The notes beneath the pieces were generated by a model, which saw nothing but the letters and a program-made list of their open reading frames with translations, made no database searches and had not been told where the DNA came from. Below, in pieces: positions 62,539 to 64,000 of a DNA stretch of 64,000 bases. How positions within the stretch are numbered: the first letter of the stretch is position 1; each line of letters starts with the position of its first letter. The position numbers and the translations under genes are program-made. Origin of the DNA: Arthrobacter glacialis (GTDB lineage: Bacteria > Actinomycetota > Actinomycetes > Actinomycetales > Micrococcaceae); contig NZ_PPXC01000002.1 of assembly GCF_002909445.1 (NCBI RefSeq), forward strand, positions 248,001-312,000, read 5' to 3'.

Positions 62539-64000
62539 AGCGGGATGTTCCCGTGCTTTTTGGCGGGCAGGCTGGCACGCTTGTCACGCAGCGCGCGCAG
62601 GCCCTTGATGAGCTGGATGCGGGTGTCGGAGGGGGCGATGACGGCGTCCACGTAGCCAAGCTCGGCGGCCTGGTAGGGGTTCAACAGCTCGTCCTCGTAG
62701 TTGCGCACAATCTCGGCACGGCGGGCTTCAACATCGCCACCCTCTGCTGCCACTGCTGCCAGGTCGCGGCGGTACAGGATGTTGACGGCACCCTGGGCGC
62801 CCATGACGCCGATCTGGGCTGTGGGCCAGGCCAGGTTGAGGTCTGCGCCGAGCTTCTTGGAGCCCATCACAATGTACGCTCCGCCGTAAGCCTTGCGGGT
62901 GATGACGGTCAGCTTGGGCACGGTGGCTTCGGCGTAGGCGTAGAGCAGTTTGGCGCCGCGGCGGATGATGCCCTGGAATTCCTGGTCCTTGCCGGGCAGG
63001 AAGCCCGGCACATCCACCAAGGTGATGATGGGGATGTTGAAGGCGTCACAATTACGGACAAAACGGGCCGCCTTTTCCGAGGCGTTGATATCCAAGGTGC
63101 CGGCGAACTGCATGGGCTGGTTGGCCACGATGCCCACGGTGTGGCCCTCGATGCGGCCGTAGCCGATCATGACGTTGGGCGCGTACAGGGCCTGCATTTC
63201 CAGGAAATGGGCGTCGTCCACGATCTGCTCAATCACTGCACGCATGTTGTACGGGTGGTTGGCCGAGTCAGGGATCAGCGAATCCAGGGCGAGGTCGCCG
63301 GCGTCGAGCTCCAATTCCTGCTCATGCTCGGTGACAGGGGCCTCTGCGAGGTTGTTGGAGGGCAGGAAGTCAAGGAGTTCGCGGACAAACTCAATGGCGT
63401 CGGCCTCGTCGGTGGCGAGGTAGGTGGAGGTGCCCGTGGTGCTGTTGTGCTGGCGCGCGCCGCCCAGGGTTTCCATGTCCACGTCCTCGCCCGTGACGGT
63501 CTTGATGACGTCGGGGCCGGTGATGAACATGTGGGAGGTCTTATCCACCATGACAACGTAGTCGGTCAGGGCGGGGGAGTACGCTGCACCGCCGGCGCAC
63601 GGACCCATGATGAGGGAGATCTGGGGGACAACGCCGGAGGCGTGCACGTTGTTGCGGAAGATGTCTGCAAACATGGCCAGCGAGGCCACGCCTTCCTGGA
63701 TGCGGGCGCCGCCGCCGTCGTTGATACCCACTACCGGGCAGCCGTTCCGCAGGGCAAATTCTTGGACCTTGACAATCTTTTCGCCATTGACCTGGCTCAG
63801 CGAGCCGCCGTAGACACTGAAGTCCTGGCTGTAGACGGCGATGAGGCGGCCATCCACTGTGCCGTAACCGGAGACGACGCCGTCGCCCAGGGGCTTCTTC
63901 TTCTCCATGCCAAACGCCGTGGAGCGATGCACGGCCAGGGCGTCGAACTCGACAAAGGAGTCCGGGTCAAGGAGCAGGTCAATGCGTTCCCGGGCAGTGT
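62535..64000 (-). CDS. pccB: acyl-CoA carboxylase beta subunit (carboxyltransferase), 5' end outside the window
   Basis: 488 codons are present; the frame is open to the right edge with family sequence [24 protein letters not shown], so the N-terminal 30-45 residues lie beyond 64000. Carboxyltransferase blocks: [27 protein letters not shown] in pieces, [50 protein letters not shown] and [13 protein letters not shown]. It transfers carboxyl from biotin to propionyl- or acetyl-CoA. Residues around [12 protein letters not shown] and the downstream Asp type would decide the acyl preference; the symbol is provisional. Partner alpha chain probably at 45174. Confidence 0.92.
   Translation of the reverse strand, partial: TARERIDLLLDPDSFVEFDALAVHRSTAFGMEKKKPLGDGVVSGYGTVDGRLIAVYSQDFSVYGGSLSQVNGEKIVKVQEFALRNGCPVVGINDGGGARIQEGVASLAMFADIFRNNVHASGVVPQISLIMGPCAGGAAYSPALTDYVVMVDKTSHMFITGPDVIKTVTGEDVDMETLGGARQHNSTTGTSTYLATDEADAIEFVRELLDFLPSNNLAEAPVTEHEQELELDAGDLALDSLIPDSANHPYNMRAVIEQIVDDAHFLEMQALYAPNVMIGYGRIEGHTVGIVANQPMQFAGTLDINASEKAARFVRNCDAFNIPIITLVDVPGFLPGKDQEFQGIIRRGAKLLYAYAEATVPKLTVITRKAYGGAYIVMGSKKLGADLNLAWPTAQIGVMGAQGAVNILYRRDLAAVAAEGGDVEARRAEIVRNYEDELLNPYQAAELGYVDAVIAPSDTRIQLIKGLRALRDKRASLPAKKHGNIPL

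Overview
The window is high-GC DNA from an actinobacterium, most likely Arthrobacter or a close relative in the Micrococcaceae. This is inferred from codon bias, frequent GTG/TTG starts, ATGA-coupled operons, a GlnR-like/NnaR-type nitrogen module, the split acyl-CoA carboxylase with an epsilon subunit, and an LAXTG sorting signal. It reads as chromosome: no transposase, integrase, phage gene, rRNA, tRNA or CRISPR array was seen.

0-19 kb is the most unusual part. It holds two versions of a surface-fibre locus built on SipW-type signal peptidases. Locus I (3.0-6.8 kb) has two proteins with alternate (SipW-dependent) signal peptides, a SipW-like peptidase, a membrane-anchored secreted protein and a Pro/Thr-linker protein. 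Locus II (13.0-17.1 kb) repeats that plan and ends in an ORF that joins a SipW-like peptidase to what looks like its own class of substrate. Around locus I and between the loci lie three paralogous six-TM PAS histidine kinases (0.9, 6.7 and 9.6 kb), one OmpR-type response regulator and an Hpt-like protein whose phospho-accepting His is replaced by Leu. NhaA and a convergent LAXTG-anchored protein with a TTPA-repeat stalk flank locus II. A gene-less copy of the locus I leader and its hairpin lies at 0.66-0.9 kb.

19-24 kb is housekeeping: a DUF2505 protein, mfd, a small membrane protein and deoC. 24.9-43.3 kb carries assimilatory nitrate/nitrite reduction: an NnaR-type HemD-like regulator, cobA (siroheme), nirB, a divergent nirD, an FAD/BFD reductase, nasA and narK. 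Unrelated genes are interspersed (acyltransferase, phospho-sugar mutase, purine nucleoside phosphorylase, LpdA-type quinone reductase, MetP/MetS importer). The nirD-mutase junction has been remodelled by a 385-bp insertion or duplication flanked by 32-bp direct repeats.

43.6-64 kb has an MHS transporter, a biotin-dependent carboxylase alpha chain, a small regulator/membrane pair, maf, an alcohol/aldehyde oxidation operon (aldehyde dehydrogenase, adhP, DUF779) with a GAF-domain regulator nearby, an MMPL exporter with its TetR repressor and operator, a dicarboxylate/amino-acid symporter, a DUF885 hydrolase, and the epsilon and beta (incomplete) subunits of an acyl-CoA carboxylase. Between the aldehyde dehydrogenase and its presumed regulator lies a 500-bp array of alternating hairpins that ends in a strong intrinsic terminator; I do not recognise it.

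Intergenic regions throughout carry long perfect or near-perfect palindromes, including a four-copy family with arms AACTGACCCGCAG. Start codons were moved from the longest open frame wherever a Shine-Dalgarno site, a coupled ATGA or a homologous N-terminus argued for it. All functional calls rest on motif and family recognition by eye, not on searches.
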